This document shows positions 1-9,044 of a stretch of DNA of 64,000 nucleotides, one piece after another. The stretch comes from Methanobrevibacter ruminantium M1 (GTDB lineage Archaea; Methanobacteriota; Methanobacteria; Methanobacteriales; Methanobacteriaceae). The notes below the pieces were generated by a model. It had not been told where the DNA came from, did no database searches, and was given only the letters and a program-made list of their open reading frames with translations. Numbering within the stretch: position 1 is the stretch's first letter; each line of letters begins with the position of its first letter. The DNA is taken from positions 248,001-312,000 of the forward strand of contig NC_013790.1 of NCBI RefSeq assembly GCF_000024185.1, written 5' to 3'. The position numbers were made by a program, and so were the translations under genes.

Positions 1-2
1 AC

Positions 3-98
3 TGCTACATAATCATTGATGAAAACCATGAAGGCATTGAGATAGGCGATATGGTAGACTTGATTTTCTTTAATGATATGGCTTGGCCTAGTCTTTAA
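3..98 (+). CDS. C-terminal fragment, MoeA-like molybdopterin molybdotransferase (partial)
   Basis: Only the last 31 codons are inside the window; the gene begins upstream. The readable tail is CYIIIDENHEGIEIGDMVDL followed by IFFNDMAWPSL and a TAA stop. The pattern 'hydrophobic strand - DENxEGIExGDxVDLIFF' resembles the last small beta-barrel domain (domain IV) of MoeA-family proteins, which insert molybdenum or tungsten into molybdopterin. Methanogens need such cofactors for formylmethanofuran dehydrogenase and formate dehydrogenase. The fragment is too short for certainty; other proteins with a terminal beta-barrel are possible. Confidence 0.45.
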   Translation, partial: CYIIIDENHEGIEIGDMVDLIFFNDMAWPSL

Positions 99-312
99 AA
101 AAAGAGTTTAGATAAGAATTATTAATTCTTATCCTTTAATTTTACTTATTTTTACTTATTACTTATTTTTTAAATTATCTTTATTTTACTTATTACTTTT
201 TTTTAAATTATCTTTATTTTTCTTTTATTTCTATTATTATTTTTTCTTAATTATCATTTTTCTATAATTCAAACATTTTTAATTTTATTGGCTTGTTAGT
301 TTACTTATTTAC
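99..312. other. AT-rich intergenic region between convergent genes
   Basis: About 210 bp of T-rich sequence separating the end of the moeA-like gene from the stop of the minus-strand gene that follows. It contains repeated tracts of the type TTTTACTTATTAC at 140-200 that look like slippage duplications. T-runs on both strands could end transcription from both sides. No gene seen. Confidence 0.5.
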
Positions 313-972
313 TTAATAACGACTCCTTTGACCTAATTTATAGAAGAAATAATAACCCAAGAGTTCGCCTCCTCTGCTATCGCTTCTTCCTTGATTATAT
401 CCCTCACGATATGCCTGTTCATATTGATAAGCCTCTTCTTGTTCTATTTGATCTTCAATATACTCCTCTTGAGCCTTATTTAGCTTTTCATTAAACTCTT
501 CCTTACTCAATTTGGATTTAGGACTATAAGATACGATTTTTTTCATAGAGGAATTAACGTCATCTCCATCATAGGACAATGCATAGAATGTTCCATTTGA
601 TTCAAAATATAAATAAGTTACAGTATGATTGACTATGCTTCTATTGCTGTAGTAGGCTACGGCATGATGTCCGTCGATTTCCATCTCTTCAACATCATAA
701 TTCTCTTCATTTGTCGCTTCATAGCCGTAATTATTTCTAAAACTTTTATTGTTTTCCAAAGCTACGAGTCCGAAGGTAAATACATTGTTAAAAAGATAAT
801 CTCCGCTTGCATTCCTTCCACCTCCATACTCTGGAGGAATTTGGAAGTTTATATCGTTTACAGTTATATTCACCCAATCAGAGGTGTCCACATCACTTTC
901 AGCACTAATGTAACTTACCGACAAAAGTGCTATCCCTATTACACATGCTAAAAAAATTATTTTTTTATTCAT
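313..972 (-). CDS. Secreted or membrane-anchored protein of unknown function
   Basis: A 219-residue protein that I do not recognise. Residues 1-24 form a signal peptide or N-terminal anchor (MNKKIIFLACVIGIALLSVS followed by YISAE), so the protein acts outside the membrane. The middle part has alternating beta-like segments (VNITVNDINFQIPPEYGGG; HHAVAYYSNRS; TYLYFESNGTFYALSYDGDD) with several N-x-S/T sites. Residues about 155-200 are a charged, Gln/Glu/Tyr-rich helical stretch, and the end is Gly/Arg-rich. Similar small exported proteins are common in Methanobrevibacter, but no catalytic motif is visible. It stands alone, transcribed away from the protease gene on the other side. Confidence 0.75.
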   Translation of the reverse strand: MNKKIIFLACVIGIALLSVSYISAESDVDTSDWVNITVNDINFQIPPEYGGGRNASGDYLFNNVFTFGLVALENNKSFRNNYGYEATNEENYDVEEMEIDGHHAVAYYSNRSIVNHTVTYLYFESNGTFYALSYDGDDVNSSMKKIVSYSPKSKLSKEEFNEKLNKAQEEYIEDQIEQEEAYQYEQAYREGYNQGRSDSRGGELLGYYFFYKLGQRSRY

Positions 973-1251
973 GTTTTATTCTATAGGTCTTTTTCTTTTT
1001 AAAAATTTCTTTTTAATTCTTTAAAGAACATTTTTCTTAAGAGTTTAAAAGCATCTTTTCTTAGCATTATCTTTTTATTTGCAAATTACAATTTTATTGC
1101 TAAAATGATTATCTTTTTATATTATGAAAACTTAATAATATTATTCAAATATTCTAAATGATTTTTATAATCTTATTAAATTTGACCTTAAATTTGTTTA
1201 GAAAATTAAATGGAAAATAATTAAAACTAATGATTATCAATAAGTGTTACT

Positions 1252-2409
1252 ATGAACGGAATATATTATTATGTAATAGCCTTTCTACTTATTTGGACTA
1301 TTGCAATTGTATTTAAGGGCAGACTTGAAAATTATGGCCTTGAAGTCAATTTTCCCCTTTTGATGTGGAAGACACAGAGATTGAGAGGATTTATAGACAG
1401 AATCGCCAATAGGGCTCCACGGTTTTGGAAATGGTACATGAATATAGGAATCGTCATCTCTACTGGATTTATGATTCTGATGGCTGTGGCCTTGGTATAT
1501 TCTCTTAAGACCCTGATGGACGCTCCTACAGTCAGCCTGGTTATTCCAGGGGTGGAAGTGCCAGGATCTCCAATATTCATTCCTTTCCTATCTGGTCTTA
1601 TAGCCCTTGCAACAGTTCTTATAGTTCATGAGTTCAGTCATGGAATATTGGCAAGGGTGGAGAAAATCAAGATTAATTCAATAGGTCTTCTATTATTTGC
1701 AATTCTTCCAGGAGCTTTTGTAGAGCCTGATGAAGAGGAATTGAAGGGATTGAACCGTCCTTCTAGAATGAGAATATATGTTGCAGGTTCCATGGCTAAT
1801 CTGACCTTGGCAGCTATTGCTCTTGTTATCATGATGCTCATATCCTCCTTTGTAGTCCCTGCAGTCTTTGAGGATGACGGCATTGTAATAAGCAGGCTCA
1901 CTGAAGACGGCAATGCAATCAATTATCTCTCTGAGGGAATGGTGATAAAGGGAATAAACAATTATTCCGTAAGCGATGGGGCATCCTATCAAAAGGCTGT
2001 AAGCACATTAAGGCCTAATCAAACGGTGACTGTTCTAACGGATCAGGGAGAGTATAGCTTCCAATTGAAGTCAAATCCTCAAAACAAGTCTTTAGGATAT
2101 ATGGGAGTTCAGGCACAGGTTAATCAAATAATTTCTCCGGATTTTGATAATAAGTTCTACACTCCTTTATTATGGGGAATAATGTCTTTGACAGACTTAT
2201 TGTTCTGGATATACTTCTTGAACTTTGCTGTCGGCACATTCAACCTGCTTCCAATGAAGCCATTGGATGGAGGTCATTTGTTTGAGGACCTTTTATCCTA
2301 TATTACATCAGAGAATATCTATAAGCCTGTTGTGACTTTCATGTCCTTCTTTATGGGAATAATTATTGTTGTTAGTTTGGTTGTTGGATTTGTTGGTGTT
2401 CCATTCTAA
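1252..2409 (+). CDS. Site-2-type intramembrane zinc metalloprotease (M50 family)
   Basis: A 385-residue polytopic membrane protein. The zinc-binding motif HEFSH is at residues 126-130 in a hydrophobic segment and the third metal ligand lies in KPLDGGHL (Asp339), the signature pair of site-2 proteases. A PDZ-like region lies between them (about residues 205-290: DGIVISRLTEDGNAINYLSE, then NQTVTVLTDQGEYSF). Family members cut transmembrane segments of regulators or signal-peptide remnants inside the membrane. There is no operon partner. ATG 1252 is the first good start after a 280-bp AT-rich leader and gives a full-length family N-terminus. The substrate is unknown. Confidence 0.9.
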   Translation: MNGIYYYVIAFLLIWTIAIVFKGRLENYGLEVNFPLLMWKTQRLRGFIDRIANRAPRFWKWYMNIGIVISTGFMILMAVALVYSLKTLMDAPTVSLVIPGVEVPGSPIFIPFLSGLIALATVLIVHEFSHGILARVEKIKINSIGLLLFAILPGAFVEPDEEELKGLNRPSRMRIYVAGSMANLTLAAIALVIMMLISSFVVPAVFEDDGIVISRLTEDGNAINYLSEGMVIKGINNYSVSDGASYQKAVSTLRPNQTVTVLTDQGEYSFQLKSNPQNKSLGYMGVQAQVNQIISPDFDNKFYTPLLWGIMSLTDLLFWIYFLNFAVGTFNLLPMKPLDGGHLFEDLLSYITSENIYKPVVTFMSFFMGIIIVVSLVVGFVGVPF

Positions 2410-2518
2410 ACTAACTTTAAAAGCTTTATTTTAACTTTTTTTCTTTATTTTTCTACTATTTTTTTTGAATTTTCATTGTTTTGTCTTCCTATAGTCTTTT
2501 TTATAATATTTTTATTTG

Positions 2519-2589
2519 TTCGTACATCATAAAACCAAAACTTTATATACATTAAAAACCATATAAATAAATGTTTAAGCATTTACGAA
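2519..2589 (+). promoter_or_regulatory. fprA promoter with inverted TTCGTA/TACGAA boxes
   Basis: GTTCGTACAT (2518-2527) and ATTTACGAAC (2581-2590) form inverted half-sites around a TATA-like element CTTTATATAC (2541-2550). The reverse complement of the second is GTTCGTAAAT, a 9/10 match to the first. The same TTCGTA core occurs upstream of msvR. MsvR of Methanothermobacter is known to control its own gene and the flavoprotein operon, so these are good candidates for its binding sites. A second TATA-like element (CTTATAAAG near 2654) would give a shorter leader. Confidence 0.6.
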
Positions 2590-2757
2590 CTAATAATACT
2601 TTTATTTTGTAGATGTTAAGATAGTAATACTTTAAGATTTGTTTTTAAAGAACTTATAAAGTAAATTAAGATAAATAATTCATATAATTTATTTTTAGCA
2701 ATTTAAAGATAAATTCAATCTAGCTTAAAGTATTAACAAACTTTATGAGGAATTAAA

Positions 2758-3984
2758 ATGAAAGCAAAAGCTGAAAAAATCGGTGATGGAGTATACTGGA
2801 TCGGTGTACTTGATTGGGACTTAAGAACTTACCACGGATATACCTTAGACGGAACCACTTACAATGCTTACATTGTATTCGGCGAAAAGGTAGCAATCAT
2901 TGACAATGCATATCCTGGAAAAACTGAAGAGATGATGGCACGTATCGATGACGCTTTCGAACAAGAAGGAAGGGAAATCAAAGTGGACTACATCGTTCAA
3001 AACCACGTAGAAAAGGACCACAGTGGTGTCTTATACGACTTATGGAAAAGATTCGATGCACCTATCTACTGCAGTAAGATCGCTCAAGGAGGATTGCTCA
3101 GACACTATCCTAAATTGGAAGGTGCAGAATTCAACATTGTCGGAACCGGCGACGCTCTTGACCTTGGAGGCAAAACTTTAGCATTCTTAGATGCATTCTT
3201 GCTCCACTGGCCTGACAGCATGTTCACCTTACTTGCAGAAGACGGAATCCTATTCCCTAACGATGCATTCGGTCAACACTTATGCTACTCCAAAAGATAT
3301 GATAAGGACATTCCAGAATATGTTCTTATGGATGCAGCACAAAAGTTCTATGGTAACTTAATCACTCCACTATCTAAAAAGGTTCTTAACAAGTTTGATG
3401 AAATCATTGAATTAGGCCTTTTAGAACAAGTTAAGATGATTGCTCCTTCCCACGGTCAAATCTGGACAGACCCAATGAAAATCATTGGCGCTTACAGTGA
3501 CTGGGCAACCGGTAAAAGAGCAGAAGACAAAGTTACCATTGTCTATGACACAATGCACTATTCCACCCAAAAGATGGCTCACGAAGTTGCTGAAGGAATC
3601 ATGGCAGAAGGATACGATGTGGAAATGTTCTTCTTGCACGAAGACGAAAGAAGTGAAATCGTAAAAAGCATATTAACCAGTAAGGCTGTTGCTTTCGGTA
3701 TTCCAACAATCAACGACTTCCCATTCCCAAGCATTGGAGACATTATCTACTACTTGAAAGGTCTTCACTTCAACAGAACAGGATTCAAGAGACCCGCTGT
3801 AACCTTTGGTTCCATGGGAGGAAGAGGTGGAGCTGTTGAATTCATTGCAAACGAGCTCACCGAATGTGGATTTGAAGTTCTCGACCAACAAGAAATCTAC
3901 TATGTACCTGCAGATGAAGACGATGAAGCTAGCTTCAAATTAGGTCAAAAATTAGTAGAAGAAGCTAAAAAGTTAGAACTTTAA
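2758..3984 (+). CDS. fprA: F420H2 oxidase, flavodiiron protein FprA
   Basis: A 408-residue A-type flavodiiron protein. In methanogens it reduces O2 to water with F420H2, a cytoplasmic oxygen defence. Residues 1-255 form the metallo-beta-lactamase-like diiron domain with HVEKDH at 83-88 (ligand pattern H-x-E-x-D-H), the FPNDAFGQH segment and a later APSHGQIW histidine. Residues about 259-405 form the flavodoxin FMN domain ([32 protein letters not shown]). The RBS GAGGAATTAAA precedes ATG 2758. The gene is followed by a strong hairpin and then by the msvR-type regulator, and its promoter has paired TTCGTA/TACGAA boxes, implying redox control. The codon choice is regular and C-ending, as in well-expressed genes. 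Confidence 0.95.
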   Translation: MKAKAEKIGDGVYWIGVLDWDLRTYHGYTLDGTTYNAYIVFGEKVAIIDNAYPGKTEEMMARIDDAFEQEGREIKVDYIVQNHVEKDHSGVLYDLWKRFDAPIYCSKIAQGGLLRHYPKLEGAEFNIVGTGDALDLGGKTLAFLDAFLLHWPDSMFTLLAEDGILFPNDAFGQHLCYSKRYDKDIPEYVLMDAAQKFYGNLITPLSKKVLNKFDEIIELGLLEQVKMIAPSHGQIWTDPMKIIGAYSDWATGKRAEDKVTIVYDTMHYSTQKMAHEVAEGIMAEGYDVEMFFLHEDERSEIVKSILTSKAVAFGIPTINDFPFPSIGDIIYYLKGLHFNRTGFKRPAVTFGSMGGRGGAVEFIANELTECGFEVLDQQEIYYVPADEDDEASFKLGQKLVEEAKKLEL

Positions 3985-4005
3985 GTTTAAAAGCTAAAAT
4001 AAAAT

Positions 4006-4027
4006 AGAACTTTAGTTTTAAAGTTCT
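4006..4027 (+). terminator. Hairpin terminator after fprA
   Basis: AGAACTTTA and TAAAGTTCT form a perfect 9-bp stem with a GTTT loop, followed directly by a run of T (TTTATTTTTTTC). Position, 22 bp after the fprA stop, fits a transcription terminator. Confidence 0.7.
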
Positions 4028-4073
4028 TTTATTTTTTTCTTTTTTTATTTAAATTTTTTAATAATCCTTTTTT

Positions 4074-4144
4074 TCATAATCATACTCACTATTTTTTTAG
4101 TTATTTTTATCATAATCATGCTCACTATTTTTAGTTATTTTTTT
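4074..4144. repeat. Two-copy tandem repeat, 36-bp period
   Basis: TCATAATCAT[A/G]CTCACTATT followed by TTTAGTTATTTTTA occurs at 4074 and again at 4110, nearly identical. It lies between the fprA terminator and the msvR promoter. Function not apparent; it resembles the other short intergenic duplications in the window. Confidence 0.75.
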
Positions 4145-4284
4145 TATTTAGAATATCATTATTTTTGTATTTTTTTCACTTTTCTCTCATTCAACATTAA
4201 ACATCTTCACTGAATTTTCACAATTTTTTAGTGAAATCATAAAAGTTTTTAAAAGTCGATAAAAATTTGTATTTTTACTAACTG

Positions 4285-4373
4285 TTCGTATTTTTTTCTT
4301 TATTTTTAACATTTTATACGAATTATTCCTATTTTTAACTTAAACTAGTTTAGACTTTATTAAACTGTTCGTA
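4285..4373 (+). promoter_or_regulatory. msvR promoter region with three TTCGTA/TACGAA half-sites
   Basis: TTCGTA at 4285-4290, TACGAA at 4317-4322 and TTCGTA at 4368-4373; two of them are in the context ACTGTTCGTA. The first two are inverted with 26 bp between them (32 bp centre to centre, about three helical turns). A TATA-like element GTATATATGC lies at 4418-4427, so all three sit upstream of it, a layout that fits autoregulation by the V4R regulator encoded downstream. Confidence 0.6.
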
Positions 4374-4538
4374 CTAAATTTTAAAAAAATAAAACATTTT
4401 GTATACATAAGAACAAGTATATATGCTATAAAGTTTATACTATAATTATAAAACAATTTTGTTTAATGTTTATACAACAAAATTTAACAATTCTTGTTAA
4501 ATTTTAGATTTTTCTTGAAATTTTTTTGAGGGGTTATA

Positions 4539-5333
4539 ATGGAAAATGAAGAGAATATTAGTCAACCAAAAGCAATTCAAATTTTTGCTAAGGCTCCAGG
4601 GGAGCTTGGCGTAAATGTTGTAAAGAGCCCAGTGAAATTAACTATCCTTTCCATGCTAAAGGACACTGATATGGAATTTGATGAAATCGTTAAAAACACT
4701 GGTAAGTCAAAATCAACTATTTCTGTACATTTAAAGTCTTTAAGGGAAGATGGAATCGTAAGCTACAGATTTGATGCAAACGACCACAGAAAGAAAATAT
4801 TCTACATCAGCTCCAAATTCTTAGGAGAAGTAGAATCTGGTGATGAGAAGGAATTGGAAGAAAGACAAGCCGAATTCTTGGTAAAGAATATTTTAGATGT
4901 AGACAACTTCAAGTTCTCTTTTCTATTGTTCCACACCTTAAGATCCAACTTGATTCAAGAGGGAATTAACATCAACCCAGTATTAAACCAAACAGGAAAG
5001 AATATTGGTGCAGCAATGTATGAAAAGCTTTATGACGATGACATTAAAGTCTTCTGTGACAATATTACTGAATTCTGGGCAGATAATGGATTAGGAAAAC
5101 TTGATATAGTTTTAGGAGATATCATTAATGTTACTGCATATGAGTGTTTTGAATGCAGTTTGCTTCCTAAGAAGGGTAAACCTGCTTGCTACTTAGATGC
5201 AGGTATATTTGAAGCTCTTTTCGCTAATTATCTTAAAAAAGACATAGCAGTAACTGAAGTTAAATGTTTCACAATGGGTGACGACTGCTGTCATTTCTTA
5301 GTTGAAGGCATTAATGGTGAATCTTTAACTTAA
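4539..5333 (+). CDS. msvR: MsvR-type redox-sensing transcription regulator (HTH + V4R domain)
   Basis: A 264-residue regulator. Residues about 25-100 are an ArsR-like winged helix (VKLTILSMLKDTDMEFDEIV; KSTISVHLKSLREDGIVSYR). The C-terminal half is a V4R domain with a cysteine cluster (YECFECSLLP, KPACYLD, VKCFTMGDDCCHF), typical of the methanogen-specific regulator MsvR, which senses redox state through cysteines. In Methanothermobacter thermautotrophicus MsvR is encoded next to, and regulates, the fpaA flavoprotein operon; here it lies directly downstream of fprA in the same direction. The start follows GAGGGGTTATA. The identity is inferred from domain order, Cys pattern and neighbour. Confidence 0.88.
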   Translation: MENEENISQPKAIQIFAKAPGELGVNVVKSPVKLTILSMLKDTDMEFDEIVKNTGKSKSTISVHLKSLREDGIVSYRFDANDHRKKIFYISSKFLGEVESGDEKELEERQAEFLVKNILDVDNFKFSFLLFHTLRSNLIQEGININPVLNQTGKNIGAAMYEKLYDDDIKVFCDNITEFWADNGLGKLDIVLGDIINVTAYECFECSLLPKKGKPACYLDAGIFEALFANYLKKDIAVTEVKCFTMGDDCCHFLVEGINGESLT

Positions 5334-5345
5334 TTCGACCAATTT

Positions 5346-5369
5346 GAAGTTTTTATTTTAAACAACTTC
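5346..5369 (+). terminator. Hairpin terminator after msvR
   Basis: GAAGTT (5346-5351) and AACTTC (5364-5369) pair across a T/A-rich loop and are followed by ATTTTTTTC. It sits just after the msvR stop codon. The stem is short, so this is a moderate call. Confidence 0.5.
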
Positions 5370-5513
5370 ATTTTTTTCTTTTTTACTCTTTTTATTATTT
5401 TTATTCTACTTTTTTTACTATTTTTTAATTATTATTCATTTATTATTGTTTCAATTCATTTTCATTTATTTTTATGGAATTTTATACATTCCTATTCATT
5501 AGTTCACGATTCC

Positions 5514-5700
5514 ATCAATTTCACATTTTTATGTCAATTTTGTTTTGATTTCGTAACAAGTTTATACTTTCACATCAATTTCACATTTTTAGTTTAATTT
5601 TGTTTTGATTTCGTAACAATTTTATATTATCATATCAATTTTACGAAATAAAATCAATTTCACATTTTCAAATCAATTTAACACTTTTAAATCAATTTTT
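5514..5700. repeat. 60-bp tandem repeat carrying TTCGTA boxes, upstream of the helicase
   Basis: Two copies with exact 60-bp period (from 5514 and 5574) share ATCAATTTCACATTTTT, then TCAATTTTGTTTTGATTTCG and TAACAA. A degenerate third part follows with three further ATCAATTT words. TTCGTA occurs in both copies (5550, 5610) and TACGAA at 5642. The 5610/5642 pair has the same 26-bp gap as the msvR pair. A TATA-like TTTATAT lies at 5741-5747, about 25 bp before the helicase ATG, suggesting a leaderless or nearly leaderless transcript. Confidence 0.65.
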
Positions 5701-5769
5701 TTAACAAATATTATTTTTCAACTGCTCTTTCTAAAAGATATTTATATCATTAAATCCAATATAACTGTA

Positions 5770-7752
5770 ATGTCAAATTCAATATTTTGTCCCGACTGCG
5801 GGATGCTTAAGGAAAACTGTGTATGTGGAAGGTACAAAGCAAATCGTGATAAGGTAAAGTACACCAAAGGTACTAGATCCAATCCACAGTATAAGAAACG
5901 AAAAACATTTAATTATTCTAATAAAAAAAGAGCGGAAAATATGAAAAATACATCATCAAACAAATCAAAAGGTTTATTCCAATATGAAGAGCCCAAAGGG
6001 CTCTATCAATATGAGGATCTTGAACCTGTTAAAGTAGAGGAAGAGGACGACTTTGGAAGTTCAAAGGTCTATGACATAGCTGAACATGACTTGCCTAAGG
6101 AGATAATAGATGGCTTAAAAGAGGACTATCCTGAAATTCCAGATAGCATTATAGAAAACTTCCCATTTGAAAGGCCAAGGGAAGGACAATTGGATATAAT
6201 TGCAGATATTGAGGAGGCCATATCAAAAGGATTCAAATACATCATCCTTGAGGCAGGAACAGGTACAGGAAAGTCAGCTGTAGCCACAACCCTTGCTAGA
6301 ATGTATGAGTCAGCATATATTCTTACAATGACCAAGCAGCTTCAAAGGCAGTATGCAGACGAGTTTGACTTTCCCCTTGTAAAGGGAAGAGGCAATTTTG
6401 ACTGTATAAAAGACGGATTTGAAGTCACCTGTGACATGGGGGCATGTAAGACAGCTCCAAAGAATTCCAAATTCTTCTGTCCATATGGAATTAGCAAAAA
6501 CCCAACACTTACAGGAGACTTGGCATTTCAGGACTCCTATGGTGGAGACATTTTCTTCCAGACAAATGACCACTGCCATTACTGGCAGCAGAAGGCAAAT
6601 GCAATAAACTCTCCAATCACCCTTATGAATTATGACTACGCTATTTTGGAGTTGAATTATGTAAAGCATTTCGGTAAAAGAACCCTTCTCATTCTTGACG
6701 AGGCTCATAACATTGAAGACAAGCTGATGAAAACCATGGAAATCAATCTTTATAATCGTCAGCTTGAAAAGGACATAAAGAAGGTCATAAGCCCTCAGAC
6801 TCTTAAAACAAGAGAGATGGGCGAATGGATAATGGAGATTGATGCAATTCAAGGCCATTATGCAGATATTGACATAAAGGACCTCCCTACAAACAAGGCA
6901 GACAGGATCCGTTCAACTTCAGCAAGGCTGAAGGACCTAAAGAACAAGCTTGAAACAGAGCCTGGAAACTGGGTAATCGACTCAAATGAAAATGGAGTTT
7001 CTTTCAAGCCACTTAAAGTCAATCATTATGCCAACGATTATTTATTCAAGCATGGTGATGTTGTAATATTCTTAAGTGCAACCATCCTTTCAGCTAAGAT
7101 GTTTTCAAAATGGCTAGGCTTAAATCCTCATGAAGTCTATCATATAAAGGTGGACAGCCCATTTTCAGTTGAAAAAAGACCAATTGAACTAAACCTTGCA
7201 GGCAAGATGTCAAAAAACAGGGTAAAGCAGTCTGCCCCTAAGTCTATCGAAATATTAAACAAGATTCTAAAAAGGCATGAAGGAGACAAAGGACTGATTC
7301 ACACCCATTCATACAAATGCCAGCAATATATAATAAACAACCTTTATAACTCCAGATTGATTGCACATGGCTCTAACAATAGGGAAAGGGTCTTAAAATA
7401 CTTTGAGGAAGATGATAACCCTCTTGTGCTGGTCAGTCCGTCAATGAGCGAAGGTGTTGACCTTCCATATGACAAGTGTAGGTTCCAAGTCATTTACAAA
7501 ATCCCGTTCCCTTATCTTGGAGACCCTCAGATAAATATGAGAAGGAAGAAGGACCAAAGATGGTATGCATATAAGACAGTAATGACATTGATGCAGGCCT
7601 ATGGAAGGGGAATGAGAGCAGAAGACGACTCCTGTGTAACTTATATATTGGATTCAGATATTCAAATGCTTTTAAAGAGCCCATTGTATAGGTCATTGAT
7701 TCCAGAGTTCTTTAAGGAAGCGATTATTGTTAATGATGATCGTATTATTTAA
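5770..7752 (+). CDS. ATP-dependent DNA helicase, XPD/DinG (Rad3-like) superfamily 2
   Basis: A 660-residue 5'-to-3' type SF2 helicase. N-terminal zinc-ribbon-like CPDCGMLKENCVCG (residues 8-21) and a charged linker come first. Walker A is AGTGTGKS with Lys168; the DEAH box is at 310-313 (LILDEAHN). Between them Cys212, Cys221, Cys226 and Cys237 (C-x8-C-x4-C-x10-C) are the expected iron-sulfur cluster ligands of this family. The C-terminal helicase half ends with the QAYGRGMRAEDD motif (motif VI). Such enzymes act in DNA repair or recombination intermediates. The N-terminal zinc finger extension is not part of classic XPD. The upstream repeat carries boxes like those of msvR, so an oxidative-stress link is possible. 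Confidence 0.9.
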   Translation: MSNSIFCPDCGMLKENCVCGRYKANRDKVKYTKGTRSNPQYKKRKTFNYSNKKRAENMKNTSSNKSKGLFQYEEPKGLYQYEDLEPVKVEEEDDFGSSKVYDIAEHDLPKEIIDGLKEDYPEIPDSIIENFPFERPREGQLDIIADIEEAISKGFKYIILEAGTGTGKSAVATTLARMYESAYILTMTKQLQRQYADEFDFPLVKGRGNFDCIKDGFEVTCDMGACKTAPKNSKFFCPYGISKNPTLTGDLAFQDSYGGDIFFQTNDHCHYWQQKANAINSPITLMNYDYAILELNYVKHFGKRTLLILDEAHNIEDKLMKTMEINLYNRQLEKDIKKVISPQTLKTREMGEWIMEIDAIQGHYADIDIKDLPTNKADRIRSTSARLKDLKNKLETEPGNWVIDSNENGVSFKPLKVNHYANDYLFKHGDVVIFLSATILSAKMFSKWLGLNPHEVYHIKVDSPFSVEKRPIELNLAGKMSKNRVKQSAPKSIEILNKILKRHEGDKGLIHTHSYKCQQYIINNLYNSRLIAHGSNNRERVLKYFEEDDNPLVLVSPSMSEGVDLPYDKCRFQVIYKIPFPYLGDPQINMRRKKDQRWYAYKTVMTLMQAYGRGMRAEDDSCVTYILDSDIQMLLKSPLYRSLIPEFFKEAIIVNDDRII

Positions 7753-7754
7753 AC

Positions 7755-7794
7755 CAAGCTTTTTTGGCCTTCGGCCAAAAAACCTTGACCAAAA
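7755..7794 (+). repeat. Dispersed hairpin element, copy 1
   Basis: CAAGCTTTTTTGGC and GCCAAAAAACCTTG form a 14-bp stem with one mismatch and a CTTCG loop, followed by ACCAAAA and a T-run. A 40-bp block here is identical to one at 21559-21598. Both begin 2-3 bp after a stop codon, so this is a mobile or duplicated terminator-like element. Confidence 0.8.
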
Positions 7795-7880
7795 TTTTTT
7801 TTACTACTATACTTAATCCCCTAATATTTTAAGTGAATTTTTTAATAATTTTTTCATACATTATTACTTGTGTTGTTATT

Positions 7881-8579
7881 ATGGTTATAAAAGAAAAGAT
7901 AGAAATTGAAGGAATTCCAGTGGAAGTCCATAGAAAAAGAATGAAAAATGTCTATCTGCGTGTATTGCCAGATGCCACCCTTCGTGTTTCCGCCCCAGAG
8001 AGGGTATCAAATGATTATATAATAGAATATGTCACTTCTAATTTGGATTGGGTTAAGCAGACTCAAGAGAGAATTCTTAAAAACCCTCCAAAGCCTAAAA
8101 TAATGTATAAGAATGGAGAGGTCCATAAGATTTGGGGAGAGGAATACAAGATACAACTAATTACCAATGACACAATAAAACATGCCTTTTATGATGCTGA
8201 CGAATCTATAGTTTATCTTCCCGTAAGAAGAAGATCCACAGTTAATGAAAGGGAGAAAGCACTATTTGAACTTTACCGCTCTGAAATGAAAAGAAACATT
8301 GATTGCTTTTTAAATAAGTGCGTTCCAATTGTTGGAGAGCAACCTAAGGAAATAAAATTCAGAAACATGAAAAACTGGGGAAACTGCAGAAGAAATAAGA
8401 CAATCACATTAAACATAAAGTTGGCTTCAAAGCCTCCAATCTGCACAGAATATGTTCTTATTCATGAGCTCTGCCATATACTTGAATTCAATCATAGCCC
8501 ACGGTTTAAGGCATTGATGGATGGCTTCTGTCCTAACTGGAGAGAGATTAAAAAACTTTTAAACGAATCTGATGATTAA
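7881..8579 (+). CDS. YgjP/SprT-like metal-dependent hydrolase
   Basis: A 232-residue protein of the M48-related YgjP (DUF45) family. The zinc motif is HELCH within VLIHELCHILEFNHSPRFKA near the C-terminus, preceded by the family segment MKNWGNCRRNKTITLNIKLA. The N-terminus GIPVEVHRKRMKNVYLRVLP also matches the family. A GTG at 7833 would add a hydrophobic 16-residue extension not expected in a cytosolic family, so I chose ATG 7881. It follows the helicase gene by 130 bp but is separated from it by the hairpin element. Substrate unknown; bacterial members are poorly characterised. Confidence 0.85.
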   Translation: MVIKEKIEIEGIPVEVHRKRMKNVYLRVLPDATLRVSAPERVSNDYIIEYVTSNLDWVKQTQERILKNPPKPKIMYKNGEVHKIWGEEYKIQLITNDTIKHAFYDADESIVYLPVRRRSTVNEREKALFELYRSEMKRNIDCFLNKCVPIVGEQPKEIKFRNMKNWGNCRRNKTITLNIKLASKPPICTEYVLIHELCHILEFNHSPRFKALMDGFCPNWREIKKLLNESDD

Positions 8580-8694
8580 AAAGAGTTTTATAAAATGAGA
8601 TTTATTAAAAAGCCATCTTAAAAAAAAATTTTTAAATTTAAGGATTTATTAAAGGAAATATCTTAAAAATAGTTTTATTTTTATGGAAATTTAC

Positions 8695-8772
<78 letters not shown>

Positions 8773-9044
8773 AAAATAAAATATAAAAAATATTAATTAA
8801 TTACTTATTATACTTTATCTCTTATCTTTTTTAAAATTTTACTTTTTTTAGATAAAAATATTAATAAAAATTAATATAAATAGATTTAGTTAAAATTTCA
8901 ATCAAATTTATTTTCATATTTGGAATAAAAAACAATTTAATAATTTATCTTCATTAGAATTTAAAATATATAAATATTTATCTTCCATTAAAGAACAAAT
9001 TAATACTTTATCTTAATTCAAATTTAAATAATTATGTGATTATC

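Noticed and set aside
6310-6858. Long antisense open frame inside the helicase
   Set aside because: Cysteine-rich, no RBS, opposite to a strongly conserved gene; a shadow frame.
7833-7880. GTG start giving the YgjP-like protein a hydrophobic N-terminus
   Set aside because: Family proteins are cytosolic and begin near the ATG at 7881; no RBS before the GTG.
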